Below, one piece after another: positions 24,235 through 34,173 of a stretch of 64,000 nt of DNA. The stretch covers positions 22,941,019-23,005,018 of the forward strand of contig CP137671.1 of the NCBI GenBank assembly GCA_037976565.1, in the 5' to 3' direction. The notes below the pieces were generated by a model. That model saw only the letters and a program-made list of their open reading frames with translations. It did not search any database and was not told where the DNA came from. Position 1 is the first letter of the stretch; each line of letters opens with the position of its first letter. A program made the position numbers and the translations under genes. Origin of the DNA: Mesocentrotus franciscanus (Eukaryota; Echinodermata; Echinoidea; Camarodonta; Strongylocentrotidae).

Positions 24235-24422
24235 GTAAGTAAGGGAAGGTAGCGTTGGTGTGGTGGAGATCAAATTAAATAGGCCAGATTCTATTTTTTT
24301 TTCGTCGGGCGTCCTAATTTAATGATCACGCCATCATCGGCTGATAACAGGTAAGTAGGGGAAGATAGCGTTGGTGTGGTGGAGATCAAAATTAAATAGG
24401 CCAGATTCTGGACTACTTCTTT
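24191..24422. repeat. 116-bp tandem duplication
   Basis: GGGCGTCCTAATTTAATGAT starts at 24191 and again at 24307. Both copies continue through CACGCCATCATC, GTAAGTA, GGTAGCGTTGGTGTGGTGGA (or GATAGCGTTGG in copy 2) and AAATAGGCCAGATTCT. Confidence 0.85.
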
Positions 24423-24734
24423 CCAAGCGGCTAATGACGTAGAAAAAAATCAGCCAATCAGAAGACAGGAAATACAAACCTGTTCATGAATGGGTGATTG
24501 TCAATACTGCCCTCTCGCGTCGATGGCGCAAGTCCTGACAGAAAAAAATATCGCGAGCGGGAGGGGGGTGCATCAACGGGTCGTACTAGAAACGAAATAG
24601 AACCAGGCAAAAGACATGCCAGTAAGGAGGGCTCTAAGGCTGGTGTGTGTGTTGTTTTTTTGTTGGGGGCGTCTCCTAACAAAAAAAATACAAGAGAACA
24701 ATGCCATATATTCTCATCCCCTCTCCTTTTTCCC

Positions 24735-24737
<3 letters not shown>

Positions 24738-24772
<35 letters not shown>
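24738..24772. repeat. TA dinucleotide microsatellite
   Basis: About 16 TA units followed by a T run and GGGGGCA. The equivalent position of unit B (near 44705) has no TA run. Confidence 0.9.
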
Positions 24773-24779
<7 letters not shown>

Positions 24780-24829
24780 TTTTGGGGGCAAGTGCTCCTC
24801 CGCAGCTACGCCAGCTACATGACCATAAT

Positions 24830-25717
24830 ATATTTACCACACGTTGAAAAGTAGAAAGATTATGAGCATAGTTGCGGTGTAAAATTATTCTTCAGGTTTG
24901 TTTGAGACGTTCAAGTTGAGGAAAATAGAGAGAGAGAGAGAGAGAGCGCGCAAAAGAGAAGGAGAGAGAGAGAGAGAGAGAGAGTAAACTTACATAATGA
25001 ATAGTGTTCCAGGTGCATGGCGTATTATCATAGTACTATTTACTAGGTCGTCTAAGAAAAACCGCCCCCTACCAAAAGAAAAAGAATGAAGAAAAAAAAA
25101 AGAATGTAAAATTATATAATAGTCTGATCGTAGCCTGTTCAGTTACAATTTAAAAATATATAAAATTTCAAAAGTATATAAAAACGTAAGAATATATAGG
25201 CCTAAGAATACTCCACAATTGTTACTCGTCATCTCTCTTTTTTCATCGTGTAATATCATGTTTCGGTTTAAGGTCAAGAGCACAATTAACGATACAGTTT
25301 AGTTAAAAACCAATAGTAAGTATGCAACCTCGTGGAATGTTCATAGATGACTGTAGACAATGTGTTATGTGCATACCAAGAACGCAACAGAAATAGTGGA
25401 ACATATGAAATAAATGCTTTATCTCTAAGAATGTGATATATATCAGTTACTCATTTCCTATATATTTCATGTTCAATAAAAGTATAAGTACTATATACCA
25501 GATTTTCAATATATATTTTTGTTTACTTGCGACTCATTTTTTTGCATATATTGACATGATTTCTGTATTATTACCGCTGCTCAAAATAGCCACCCTACCC
25601 CTTGTACATTTTACAAAGATAATCTCATTATACAATCGAAAGGCACCAAGGATAATATAAATTCCCTTACTGTTGAAAACAAATCCTAAGATGCACGCAC
25701 ACACACGTGCAAAATAT
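24830..25717. repeat. Left part of tandem duplication unit B
   Basis: Homologous to 11420-12310 of unit A and 47625-49260 of unit C. Shared motifs are CACGTTGAAAAGTAGAAAGAT, ATAGGCCTAAGAATA, GGTCAAGAGCA and AAAGGCACCAAGGATAAT. A GA-rich microsatellite fills about 24925-24985. Homology stops at about 25718, where transposon-derived DNA begins. Confidence 0.7.
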
Positions 25718-26903
25718 TATGGTATTTGGTATGGTATGGTATTTATTTTCCAGATCACAATTTAAAAAACAATACAAACAAAATAGAAAGGTACATAATG
25801 AAATCAAGGATATAGATAAACCACTCAGCTTTGTTAATATGAAAAACTGTTTCCTTGGGGTCAAGAAAATTACATGAAAAGTGAACTTACAATCATGAAG
25901 AAAAAAAAAACAATATCAATAATTTAAAAAATACAGCAATTCTACTTATTTTATTTTATTTTATTTTATTTCTGCATTTTGCCAAAATACAATAACTGAT
26001 AAACAAAGAACATATAAACGTAAGTTATAATACAAAATATACAAACAATATTAACTTCATGTCAAAATGTTATTTACATATAAACATATGATAACAAACT
26101 TAATATTTGTATAACATATTATTATACATTTAAAGTATTATCCGAACTATCCGTGGAAAAAGTGTAGGAGACCGCAAACATAAGCGATGATTGGCTAGGA
26201 TGGCGGCCCCAAAAGAAAATATAGTCGTAAAAAAGGAAAACACAAAACACATGTATAAGACTGTAAATAGCCCGCCATATCCCTCCCAACTATATTGGCA
26301 AAACAGGCATATTCCTTTAAAGATCAAAGCAAAATTAAGTTGTATTCAAATGTTTGCAGAAAATGTTCAAATCATTTGACAATTGAAATTCTAAAGGTAG
26401 GTCGTTGTGCCGTAACGAGCCTGCCTAGCCGACGAAAGAGGGCGACAAATTATTTCTCTTGTTTAACAATTCAATCTTCTCTTCTCAATTTTGCCTCTTA
26501 CCCATTTTCTTAATACCAATATGTCAAGGATGCTGATTATATCAAGTTTGTTCATGTAACTAACAACTTAGGATTAACTTGCTACCTGATCTTTATTGAC
26601 GTAAATCGTTTTAATCAAAGTGTATGATTGAAATTGATGACTGGGTAAGAGGTATTTTGTTGTTGTGAAATGGAGTACTAGTACACTAATGAATGACAAA
26701 AGAAAGACACAGATTTTTGGACAGATTTTAGGTTCAACTTAAAAAATCAAAAACTCAATATTTATTTATTAATTACATCATTTGCAATATTTGCCACTGT
26801 TACACACACCACCTGTTCTTATACAATGATTAGACTTAATCAATCTAACGACTTCATATGTAATAAATACTTAATCTCAATCTGACCAAAATAAGTTCTT
26901 TAT
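25718..26903. other. AT-rich inserted DNA, partly LINE-like tails
   Basis: No gene supported. 25722-25760 on the minus strand ends in ATACC iterations after AATAAATA, and 25945-25970 shows TTTTA iterations. Both look like 3' tails of non-LTR elements. The rest is AT-rich with short random frames. Confidence 0.4.
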
Positions 26904-26919
26904 GGCCCGGTCCCACTGC

Positions 26920-27240
26920 ACTTACGGATGCAAAGAGGATGTAAAACGTAAAAAAATCTTGCCATCCGTTGGAAAACGCTATGCATCCGTTGTGTACTCA
27001 TTGCATACGTGTTTCATACGCTCTATCCATCGAGCATCCGTCCACTGTGATTTCATCCGCGCAAAAAGTTTTGAGCTGCACAAAACTTTTAGAACGGATG
27101 AACTTTCCGGCGTGTACGATGTAAATCCGCGACAAATACGAGCAACAAACGTTCTATGTCCGTTATCATCCGTTAAACGTCCGCTGTATCCTCTCTGCAT
27201 CCTCTGGGCATCCTCGCAACTCACATCCGCTGCAGCTGAA
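26920..27240. repeat. Left subterminal CATCCG motif array
   Basis: At least seven copies of CATCCG (or its complement CGGATG) occur within 320 bases of the left end, for example near 26963, 26984, 27036 and 27055. The right end (31905-32290) carries a similar cluster. In Harbinger elements, subterminal repeats are plausible binding sites of the Myb-like protein; this is inference. Confidence 0.65.
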
Positions 27241-27561
27241 AACGGAAAGAGGGAGGAAAGATAAGGTACATGGAACGTCTATACATCGTTAGTAGCACGG
27301 AAATAGAAATGATGTAAGCGTATGCATCTCGTATAAAAAGTATTCAAAACGGACAAAGCGTTTGTATCTGGGATGTATCTCGTATATTTAGGATGTCTGG
27401 AGTATGTCTAGAGTATGTAGAAGGACACCTAGCGGACAACAGATATTTTGTATGAAAACGGGGAGAAAATCATCTGGATCTCAGTATGAGTCGAGCAGCC
27501 GTGGTGTACAGACCTCATCACCCTTGGTCTTGGTCTTCAACATCATCAATTGTTCTCCACC

Positions 27562-28850
27562 ATGGATGATCAAAGAGTCCATATAATAGCTGCACTCATT
27601 CAACAGCAGAACCACAACCTGTTCAGACTGTATCAAGTTTTAGAGAGAAGGAGAAGACGGAGAAGAAGGAGACGTCCAAGAGCTGTGTGGGTCCGAGCAT
27701 GGATCGTGAGAAGAATGGAGTTTGGACTGTATGACCAGTTGATGGTGGAGCTGAGGAATGAAGACCCTCGTGCATTCCATCACTTCATGAGGATGCCACC
27801 AGCCATGTTTGACGAACTTGTAGAGCGTCTGAGACCCAGGTTGACCAAGCCTAGCACCAACTTCCGTCCCAACCTGGACCCTGGACTGAAGGTGGCACTG
27901 ACTCTGCGGCACCTGGCCTCTGGAACCACATACAGAAACATGCAGTATGCATGGAGGGTGCCACACAACAGCATCAGCAAAGTCGTCAGAGAAGTGGTAG
28001 AGGCCATCGTTGAAGAATACGTGGACGAGCTCCTCAGGTGCCCCACCAATGAACATGGCTGGAGACAACTTGCAGAAGATTGGTATCAGAGGTGGAACTT
28101 TCCCCACACCGTTGGAGCCATAGATGGGAAGCACGTGGCCTGCAAAGCTCCAGCCAACTCAGGGTCCACTTATTACAACTACAAGGGCTTCTACAGTATC
28201 ATCCTCTTTGCCATGGTTGATGCTGACTACAAGTTCATCTACATCGATGCTTCAGGCAACGGGTCAGCTTCAGATGCCCAGATATACAACGCAAGTGACC
28301 TCAAGGATGGGCTGGAACGCAACCTCATCATGGGTTTTCCAGGTCCAGACCCCCTTCCCAATGACACACAAGATGTGCCCTACTTCATAGTTGGTGATGA
28401 CGCGTTCTCCTCAGAACCTACCTCATGAAGCCGTACAGTTCAAGATACCTCACCCGTGAAGAGAGGATCTTCAACTACAGGCTGTCCAGGGCAAGACGGG
28501 TGGTGGAGAACGCCTTCGGCATCCTGGCCAACAGGTTCCAGATACTTCTCACCACCATGCAGCATGACCCAGAAACTGTGAAGAGCATCGTGGAAGCTTG
28601 CTGCATCCTGCACAATCTCATGCGCACCCGCTACCCAGTGTGGCAGAACAGACTTGTCGACCGTCAACAAGGGAATGGGGACATGGAGCCTGGCGAATGG
28701 AGGCAAGGACGTAACCTGATGGACACTGTGGATGTACAAGGCCCCAACAGAGCTTCACGTGAAGGGAAGAAGCAGCGCAACCTCCTGAGACACTGGTGCA
28801 ACTCCCCAGCTGGATCAGTGGAGTGGCAAGACAGGATGATAGATGATTAG
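27562..28850 (+). pseudogene. Harbinger DDE transposase with one frameshift
   Basis: The likely start is the ATG at 27562 in CCACCATGG context. The first frame runs to a stop at 28426-28428, and the second frame (open through 28425-28850) continues it. Family features: an Arg-rich N-terminus, RMPPAMFDELVERLRPRL, VGAIDGKHV with the first catalytic Asp, and GDDAF with the second. In the second frame come YLMKPY and RVVENAFGIL with the catalytic Glu. The break falls just after GDDAF (around 28400), where two bases stand in place of an expected codon, so a one-base deletion is the simplest explanation. It separates the second Asp from the Glu and would abolish activity. The encoded family (HARBI1-like, DDE_Tnp_4) cuts and pastes DNA in the nucleus together with a Myb-like partner. 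AATAAA follows at 28991-28996. Confidence 0.85.
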
Positions 28851-28990
28851 AATGGATGCTTCCTTGAGACTGTTGCATAAGACTGATGAGATTGTGCCAT
28901 AAGAACACTGCATTACTATGTTGTTGTATACTTGTAGCTGTTTATTGTTATTAAATGTATGTTGTGGGGTCCTACAATGGATAGGGCATT

Positions 28991-28996
28991 AATAAA
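28991..28996 (+). terminator. Polyadenylation signal of the transposase gene
   Basis: Canonical AATAAA about 140 bases after the transposase stop codon. A second one lies at about 29049. Confidence 0.5.
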
Positions 28997-29503
28997 CAGC
29001 TTTGTTTAATTTAAAATGTGTTGATTACTGAATAATTTTTTATTGATAATAAAGGTTCATATGTGTGGCAGCTGGGATGGTGGATCATACAGTCCCAGTA
29101 TGGTTGCACTGCAAGCATAAGTCCGAGGTTTCCTATCCCACAACTTTCCCCAAGTCCAAAAGTCCTTTTCCCAGATAATAATAAAGTACAACATCCCTTG
29201 TGTAAAGGGCCCTTTTTGCCCATCAATTATTATTATTTTGCCCATCAGATTATATTTATAACTGACCACAGAGACAGGTGACTATTAATGCAAACATTCT
29301 TTGCATTTTATGGTCCACCAACATTGTTGGGCATGGGAAAACACCTTGGACATTTTATATGTTTGAAAAGGGGCCTTTAGGCTGGGTTAAATATGGTAAA
29401 TGGGTGTTTGGACTTCTCTTCCAAAAGGAAAGAGGGACTTTAAATTTTATACGGGGGAAAGGGAGTTTGGACTTCTCTTTCAAAAGGAAAGAAAGGGATA
29501 GGC

Positions 29504-29765
29504 ACTGTAAACATGACGGACAAAGAAAGAGGACAAAATATACGGTTCCCATTCTACCCTAAACAATTGCTTTGGTAGACAAAGGAAGATCCCTTCACTG
29601 CTATTATGTAAAAATGTGTAGAACAGGTGTCACATGCATATTCACCTGTTCTACTTATTTTACATAATAGCAGTGAAGGGATCTTCCTTTGTCTACCAAA
29701 GCAATTGTTTAGGGTAGAATGGGAACCGTATATATTGTCCTCTCTCTTTGTCCGTCATGTTCACA
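29504..29765. repeat. Long hairpin between the two Harbinger genes
   Basis: Arms 29504-29629 and 29643-29765 are nearly perfect complements (for example CAATTGCTTTGGTAGACAAA against its inverse) with a loop of about 13 bases. It lies in the convergent intergenic region. It could be a nested foldback MITE or part of the transposon's own structure. Confidence 0.85.
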
Positions 29766-29844
29766 GTAAGGGGAATTTGCATTTTGGACTACCAGTGGAA
29801 CCATGCAAGTTGGGCATTTCTTGGTCCATCAACATAGTCGGGCA

Positions 29845-30350
29845 TGCAAAGTTTTAACCATTTTTTCAAAGTTTTTACCAACACTTTATTAAGTAAACAA
29901 CAAAAATGCAAATTTTTAACCATTTTTTCAAAGTTTTTACCAACACTTTATTGAGTAAACACAAAAATGCAAAGTTTTAACCATTTTTTCAAAGTTTTTA
30001 CCAACACTTTATTTAGTAAACAAAAACAAATGTAAACTTTTAACCATTTTTTCAAAGTTTTTACCAACACTTTATTAAGTAAACAAAACATTTTTATAAG
30101 TAAACAATGCTGCTCACAAGTGTTCACAACAAGTGCTTCAAAGTTTTTATCAACACTTTATTAAGTAAACAAAAAAAATGCAAAGTTTTTTACCAACACT
30201 TTATTAAGTAAACAAAACAATTTTATAAGTAAACAATGCTGCTTACAAGTGTTCACAACAAGTGCTTCAAAGTTTTTACCAACACTTTATTAAGTAAACA
30301 AAACAATTTTATAAGTAAACAATGCTGCTTACAAGTGTTCACAACAAGTG
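29845..30350. repeat. Tandem repeats carrying minus-strand AATAAA motifs
   Basis: First come about four units of roughly 62 bases (AACCATTTTTTCAAAGTTTT, ACCAACACTTTATT, AGTAAACAA). Then come longer units adding TTATAAGTAAACAATGCTGC and GTGTTCACAACAAGTG. Each ACACTTTATT reads AATAAAGTGT on the minus strand, giving repeated polyadenylation signals just beyond the stop of the minus-strand gene at 30378. Confidence 0.8.
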
Positions 30351-30377
30351 TTCACAATCACAACTCAGTCTCTCAAA

Positions 30378-31768
30378 CTATTCTGAGTCACTCTGAGTCA
30401 TGTCCATGGTCTCAGCTGTGAGGCGTAAGGCAGTGACTGTGGCTGTGGCTTGAGTGCTGCTGGAGGAAGGATTGGGATGAGTGTGCTGGGGCTGCCTGGT
30501 CTGCAGCTGGGTGAGGAGTGGCGTCTGTGGCGTCCGATGAACCTGGGCCTGGACTGGAAAGTTCTGCTTCTGCTGTGGGAAGTCCTGGTAGTCGTAGCCT
30601 TGGTAGGTGTGGGGCTGTTGTAAGCCGTGGAAGGGCTGTGACGTCGCCTGGTGTGGAGGAGCAGACCTGGACTGGGTAGGACGAGCTTCAGCTGGGTCTT
30701 GAGGGTTGTGGAAAAGTGCTGTGATCCTCTGCTTCATCACCTGGTACTCGGCCTCGGGCAGGTCCCTCAGGGTCTGGCTCACGTAGGTGATGAAGGGTTT
30801 CCGGGCCGAGGATGCTCTGTCCAAGTCGACCAGCTGAGAGAGAAGTTCTGTGCTGGCCTTCATTGTGTCCCTGATCTCCAACAGCACACTGTCGTCCTGG
30901 CCCTCCAGTCTGCCTCTCTGCCTGCGTCCTCTGGATCTGGTGGTGGAGGTGGGGGTGGGTTGGCCTCTGGTCGCTGCCGCTTGTTCCTCCATTTGTGACA
31001 GCAGGGCGTCATCCTCCACGGGATCCTCCAAGTTCGGCACCATGGGGAGTGCAGCTGTCGAGGGCTCCTGGCTTGAAGACGCCTGGCTGTCTGTGGGCTG
31101 TCTGAGGGAGAGGGGTCTCAGAGGGGCTGCTCCTCGGTGGCGGATCTCACCCTCCAGGAAACTGCACTTGGCCATGACGTACTTCTCCCGGTCAGTGAGC
31201 TTGACGACGCCCTGCCCGGATTTCTTGAGGTGTAGCTTCCCATACCAGGAGTGCATGTGCTTCCACCATCCAAGGAGTACTTCTGCAGTGTACCCCAGGC
31301 TCTCTGCCTTGTCTCTCCAAGCTGCCTGCTTCTTCTTAGTGTCCCGATACAGTCTGTGGCCCTTTCTCCAGATGTACTCGTTCTCCCTCAGCCATTCCAG
31401 CACATCGTCCTCATGCTCCTCGGAAACGGTGTACTGTTTCCTCTCTCCTTCTTCTTCCCTTGCCTCTTCCTCCCTCTGGCTGGAGCTTGTTCAGGGCCTT
31501 CAGGGGCTTCAGCAGGGCTTTCAGGGGCTTGAACATCAGGGCCTTCAGGGGCTTGAACATCAGGGCCGTCAGGGGCTTGAACATCAGGGCCTTCAGCAGC
31601 AGGGCTTTGAGGGGCTTGAGGGCCTTGGGGCTGGTCCACCACAGCAGCAGCAGCTTCACCATCAGAGTCAGTGTCAGGGGTTGGGGTGCTGGTTCTGGCC
31701 TTCTTCACCTTGCTAGTGCTTGAACGAGTAGGCACGGACTTCCTTTTCTTGCCTGACTGACGCACCAT
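30378..31768 (-). pseudogene. Harbinger Myb/MADF-like DNA-binding protein, frameshifted
   Basis: Starts at the ATG 31768 with a basic KKRKS region. Next come a Pro/Ala/Glu-rich linker with tandem GPDVQAPEGP-like repeats, RKRQGKKKE, and a frame break near 31442. There an extra AG in a GAGAGAGG run shifts the frame. The other frame continues SEEHEDDVLEWLRENEYIW, then a trihelix/MADF-like block (YRDTKKKQAAWRDKAE, LLGWWKHMHSWYGKL), a Gln/Pro-rich C-terminus and a stop at 30378. In Harbinger elements such a protein binds the transposon ends and helps import the transposase. The dinucleotide expansion looks recent, because both halves remain open. The tandem repeats immediately downstream supply polyadenylation signals. 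Confidence 0.75.
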
Positions 31769-31904
31769 GGTGTTGATACAAGAGGTAGTGGAGATGTATC
31801 AATGTAGCCTTCTTCAATAACGAGAGGGAGTAGGTATGTATCGATGTAGCCGCCAGCACGTCTTTCCGCTTTATGCTGACTGCGTGCGTGCTGCATCCCT
31901 TTAT

Positions 31905-32300
31905 ATCCACGGAGCGGACGCAATTCATACCCCCCGCATGCGCAGTGAACGGTTTGCATCCGATATACATCCGCTCGGCTTCCCCTTTGTTTCCGTTAGG
32001 CGTACGTGATGCATCCGCTTTATCCGCTATGCATCCGCTCTTTCCGCTATGCGTCCGCATCGCAATTATCCCCGGTAACCCCTTCGGAGGTGTCATCCAC
32101 TTCCATCCGCTTTCATTCGCTAGGCTTCCGATGAACATCCGTTTAACATCCCCGCTACATACTACCCACGTCCGTTCTTTTCCGTTCTGTTTTTGCAAAT
32201 TTTCGCCAATTTTGTCCATTTCTGGAGCGGATGAAAACGGATGGAGCCACCCCCGACATTTTGCTCATCCGCTGTGTCCTTTATGCATACGTTTTGTGTC
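31905..32300. repeat. Right subterminal CATCCG motif array
   Basis: Dense GCATCCGC/CATCCGCT copies (for example around 31977, 32010, 32030, 32100 and 32265) mirror the left-end array in the same element. Confidence 0.65.
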
Positions 32301-32326
32301 CGTCGGCCAGTGGGACCGGGCCTTTA

Positions 32327-33235
32327 CCCTTCGCTTGGGAAATACTTTTGTTAAGTTCTAAAAGATAATTGCTATATTATTTTTTCAATCAATAATTTAA
32401 ATAAGTTCCAAAAGTATGGAGACTTATCATAATTGATTTAGAATTATTTTTGATAATAAGCCAAGATGCCGTTAATTTATCAAAGTTCTGATATATACCG
32501 ATAAGGAAGTTCTGTACTAGGGAGTACTGTGCGGGGAAGTTCTGTCCCTCTCTTCGGTTTAAGAGTGAGGGAGATGAGCTCGTGCGATCGAGCCTCTTAT
32601 ATAATTATATACAGTCTATGCGAACGGGGGGGGGGTAACATACGCAACTAAGTGTCGCACTCACCTAGCTTAACAATAAAATGACTTAGTAAATTCACAT
32701 TTATTCTTTTAACTTTTAAGAATATTTTATACAAATATCTAAAATACCAACTCGAGATGAATATTGATTACATCGACTTGAAGAATCCATTGATTATAAA
32801 TTCATAATAATTCATACTTTCATAGATAATACGAGTTTAATCAACAACTAAACAATTTTCTAAGAACAAAATGCACCGTTATAAACACTACGTCATACGC
32901 GAGTGCGCGTATAACAACACACTATTTTTAGTATTCCTCAATACATACTCAGTGCCAGAAATCATCTCATTGATCTTTCCGTGACAAATGTTCTACTCTA
33001 CGGAAATATCTAATTAATTAATTCACATATATCATGTGACTTACGTAATTTATCACAAATCTTCTTTGAATAAAAATCAGTACTTAAGAAATATCGATGA
33101 AAGTTGAGTAATACCGATAGACAGTACTTCGCTTGCCTGGAAATCCAGGTAGTCCGACTATGACATACAATACAAGGTAAGCTAATCTCTATCTCTTAGA
33201 CAAAAATACAAGGAATGTCTTTCTTTCATCTAGCT
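32327..33235. other. AT-rich DNA right of the Harbinger element
   Basis: No gene supported. A G run lies at 32626-32634. The phrases AGTTCTGTACTAGGGAGTAC and GGAAGTTCTGTCCC at 32512-32550 form short internal repeats. The stretch has no counterpart in units A or C. Confidence 0.4.
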
Positions 33236-33237
33236 TC

Positions 33238-33428
33238 TTAAAGCTCCTCTATTGTTGGGACCCCACAAAATTTGATAGCAAAATTTCACTTAAACTGTAT
33301 CATAATGTGAAAGAGGATGTCATTTAAGACACCCTTCTGTAAGGATTTTCAAATGATGTGTTTGAAGTCGAATATTGTTGAAAAAAATACAAAATATTTT
33401 TCTTCGTACAACAGAAAACCCAAATTAG
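33238..33428. mobile_element. Half copy of the hairpin MITE family
   Basis: TTTCACTTAAACTGTATCAT, AAAGAGGATGTCATTTAA and GTTTGAAGTCGAATATTG match the left half of the MITE at 45885-46228, including a degraded TTAAAGCTCCTCT end. The right half is missing, and a SINE begins at about 33433. Confidence 0.6.
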
Positions 33429-33432
33429 TGTA

Positions 33433-33915
33433 TAGTTTGATCAGCATCGTGAGCGTCTGTAAAATGACGCCTGGCTGGATCGCTCACCAGGGAGTGGAGG
33501 ATATGCATACATTGTGTGTGGGCAAGCTTGAATCCAATGACCGGGGTAATGATATATCTGTAAAGCGCTTAAGGCCCTATCTCACTGAGCGGCGAATGCT
33601 TGCGAACGTTGCGATTTTTGGATTTTTGGATCAAAAAGAACTTCAGCGACACCGTCTTACAACCATTTGCAAAGGCTTACGACTGTTTTGCAAGGGCTTA
33701 CGACTGTTTTGCAAAGGCCTACGACTGTTTTGCGACGAGAAAAACTGTTTGCGACAATGAAAACTGTTTGCGAACTTTCTTGCAACCGTTTACGAACCCT
33801 TGCGAAACCCCAAATTCGCTACGTTCGCAAGCATTCGCCGCTCAGTGAGATAGGCCCTTTAGAGACATTATGTATTAAGCGCTATATAAAAGCGAAATAG
33901 TATTATTATTTTTCT
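33433..33915 (+). repeat. tRNA-type SINE interrupted by a MITE
   Basis: 33433-33571 carries the SINE body (GAGCGTCTGTAAAATGACGC, CCAGGGAGTGGAGGA, CGGGGTAATGATATATCTGT). 33862-33915 carries its tail (GCGCTATATAAAAGCGAAAT, then ATT repeats). Removing the MITE and one TTA restores the continuity seen in other copies. Confidence 0.85.
33572..33858. mobile_element. Harbinger-type MITE inside the SINE
   Basis: Inverted ends of about 37 bases with one mismatch, starting AGGCCCTATCTCACTGAGCG, flanked by TTA (33569-33571 and 33859-33861). Duplication and end sequence (AGGCC, then TC.CACTG) resemble the Harbinger transposon at 26904-32322, so a related transposase may have moved it. The interior repeats CGACTGTTTTGCAA-like units. 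The open frames at 33317-33900 run across it and are not genes. Confidence 0.85.
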
Positions 33916-34173
33916 ATTACACCCATGTTTTTTACTTCGAATTATTTAACATCAGACTTCACCCAACCCCCCCCCCCCAATGTCTACTTAAACAGCTATT
34001 ATTTCATTTACCTGTTCTTCTATTATTGATATTATTCTTTGAACGCATAATTCTTCAGAAGCGCATTCTCCCACAGATACTGCCTGACACAGATCCTTTA
34101 CAATTTGCCTACCAACCACGCAAGTCTGTTAGGTGATGCCGTGTTATTGATAATTCACTTGGTCGCACAGCAT
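33916..34173. other. Unassigned short spacer
   Basis: AT-rich with a C run at 33970-33979. No gene seen. Confidence 0.4.

Larger units (their letters stand above)
8641..24830. repeat. Tandem duplication unit A
   Basis: Anchors: 8641-8900 matches 44880-45400 (CATGCAAC, AGGCAATTT, then AAGGCCACCTGCCGATATA-like sequence). 11420-11460 matches 24835-24870 and 47625-47665. The gene at 13676 matches 37882 and 50670. 21540-22330 matches 43430-44190. The unit contains one intact Ig-like receptor gene, several MITEs and SINEs, and internal direct duplications. Order and orientation of anchors are kept between units. Confidence 0.75.
26904..32322. mobile_element. PIF/Harbinger DNA transposon, nearly complete
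   Basis: Perfect 15-bp terminal inverted repeats GGCCCGGTCCCACTG (26904-26918 and 32308-32322). They are flanked one base further out by TTA (26900-26902 and 32324-32326), the usual Harbinger target duplication. The element carries the two genes typical of this superfamily in convergent orientation: a DDE transposase (plus) and a Myb/MADF-like DNA-binding protein (minus). A long hairpin and tandem repeats lie between them. Both genes have one frameshift, so the element is probably no longer autonomous, unless these are sequencing errors. Confidence 0.9.

Noticed and set aside
27640..28134. 164-residue minus-strand frame in the transposase gene
   Set aside because: Antisense shadow; the plus strand contains the DDE motifs.
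29845..30350. CRISPR-like array of direct repeats
   Set aside because: Repeat units are AT-rich, variable, without unique spacers, and lie inside a eukaryotic transposon.
30850..31716. 288-residue plus-strand frame opposite the Harbinger DNA-binding protein
   Set aside because: It is the antisense shadow of a Pro/Gln-rich, GC-rich coding region with no motif of its own.
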